5,905 nt of DNA from an uncultured Peptococcaceae bacterium (lineage in GTDB: Bacteria; Bacillota; Peptococcia; Peptococcales; Peptococcaceae): the NCBI GenBank assembly GCA_958451915.1, contig CAUDRX010000144.1:1-5905 (forward strand). Reading direction: 5' to 3'. This document shows, piece by piece, positions 5,746-5,905 of this stretch. Below the pieces are notes generated by a model, which was not told the DNA's origin, made no database searches, and saw nothing but the letters and a program-made list of their open reading frames with translations. Numbering within the stretch: the first letter of the stretch is position 1; every line of letters begins with the position of its first letter. Position numbers and translations under genes: made by a program.

Positions 5746-5781
5746 ATAGGTATCATCTGATTTTTGAAAGGAGTTTTTACT

Positions 5782-5905
5782 TTGGCTAAACGAATTTTGA
5801 TCGTCGGCGGGGTAGCCGGCGGTGCTTCCTGCGCAGCGCGTCTGCGCCGTCTTGACGAGAACGCGGAGATCGTACTCTTTGAGCGCGGGGAATACATCTC
5901 TTTTG
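5782..5905 (+). CDS. CoA-disulfide reductase-like FAD/NAD(P)-dependent oxidoreductase, 5' part only
   Basis: The first 41 codons of a pyridine nucleotide-disulfide oxidoreductase of the CoA-disulfide reductase / NADH oxidase-like group, continuing past the right edge. It shows the FAD-binding beta-alpha-beta unit RILIVGGVAGGASCAARLRRL (4-24; GGxAGG variant) and EIVLFERGEYISF (29-41), whose Glu34 should bind the FAD ribose. In this family the catalytic cysteine sits in an NCGLPYY-type motif immediately after this point, so it is just outside the window. The start is TTG at 5782: AAAGGAG (5767-5773) lies 8 nt upstream, and no ATG or GTG fits the conserved N-terminus. The likely role is NAD(P)H-dependent reduction of CoA disulfide or a related thiol/persulfide substrate in the cytoplasm. 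The exact substrate, and any C-terminal rhodanese domain, cannot be judged. Confidence 0.88.
   Translation, partial: MAKRILIVGGVAGGASCAARLRRLDENAEIVLFERGEYISF

Larger units (their letters stand above)
5094..5781. other. Long divergent intergenic region without a convincing long gene
   Basis: About 690 bp separate fixC (leftward) from the CoA-disulfide-reductase-like gene (rightward). The stretch is visibly more AT-rich than the flanking genes. Reading frames of 60-85 codons exist on both strands, but they lack a ribosome binding site, recognisable motifs or gene-like codon use. One of them (from TTG 5518) encodes a hydrophobic run, but this is what T-rich DNA gives by chance. What I can support is listed separately: the fixC promoter with a CodY-like box, two inverted repeats, a possible 20-residue peptide gene at 5442-5504, and the -10 box of the downstream gene. 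No tRNA, known riboswitch or mobile-element ends were recognised. Confidence 0.7.

Overview
This window looks like chromosomal DNA from an anaerobic, fermentative Firmicute. A Negativicutes-type organism (the Megasphaera / Acidaminococcus / Selenomonas group) is the best guess. The guess rests on strong purine-rich ribosome binding sites, moderately GC-rich coding sequence, and EtfA/EtfB proteins that closely resemble the electron-bifurcating flavoproteins I know from that class. It comes from remembered family features, not from a database search.

Layout from left to right. (1) 17-52: a strong rho-independent terminator for a plus-strand gene lying off the left edge. (2) 103-214: four copies of TATTGAAAAGTCA at an exact 33-bp pitch. 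Parts of these form inverted repeats, and two of them supply the -35 boxes of credible tandem promoters for the next gene. (3) 232-1548 (+): an AAA_14/DUF4143-type ATPase with an intact Walker A and B and a C-terminal PD-(D/E)xK-like motif. (4) 1560-1598: a very strong bidirectional terminator between convergent genes. (5) 5093-1620 (-): a four-gene operon in the order fixC, fixX, etfB/fixA, etfA/fixB, with a promoter predicted near 5206-5234. (6) 5094-5781: about 690 bp with no convincing long gene. It holds the fixC promoter and leader, a CodY-box-like sequence, an unassigned inverted repeat, one possible 20-residue peptide gene and the promoter of the last gene. (7) 5782-5905 (+): the first 41 codons of a CoA-disulfide-reductase-like flavoprotein, cut by the window edge and starting at TTG.

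How the genes work together. The minus-strand operon encodes all four subunits of a FixABCX/EtfABCX complex. In characterised members of this family EtfAB oxidises NADH and splits the electron pair: one electron goes to low-potential ferredoxin or flavodoxin, the other through FixC (flavin) and FixX (iron-sulfur) to a quinone-level acceptor. No nif genes and no acyl-CoA dehydrogenase are visible, so the physiological partner is unknown. The rightmost gene suggests thiol/CoA redox housekeeping or oxidative-stress defence in an anaerobe. The ATPase looks like an independent accessory gene with its own regulatory region.

The least ordinary part is the repeat-and-dyad promoter array at 103-214. 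The rest is recognisable biology with some noteworthy details: the gene order, an eight-cysteine FixX, and a possible CodY site.
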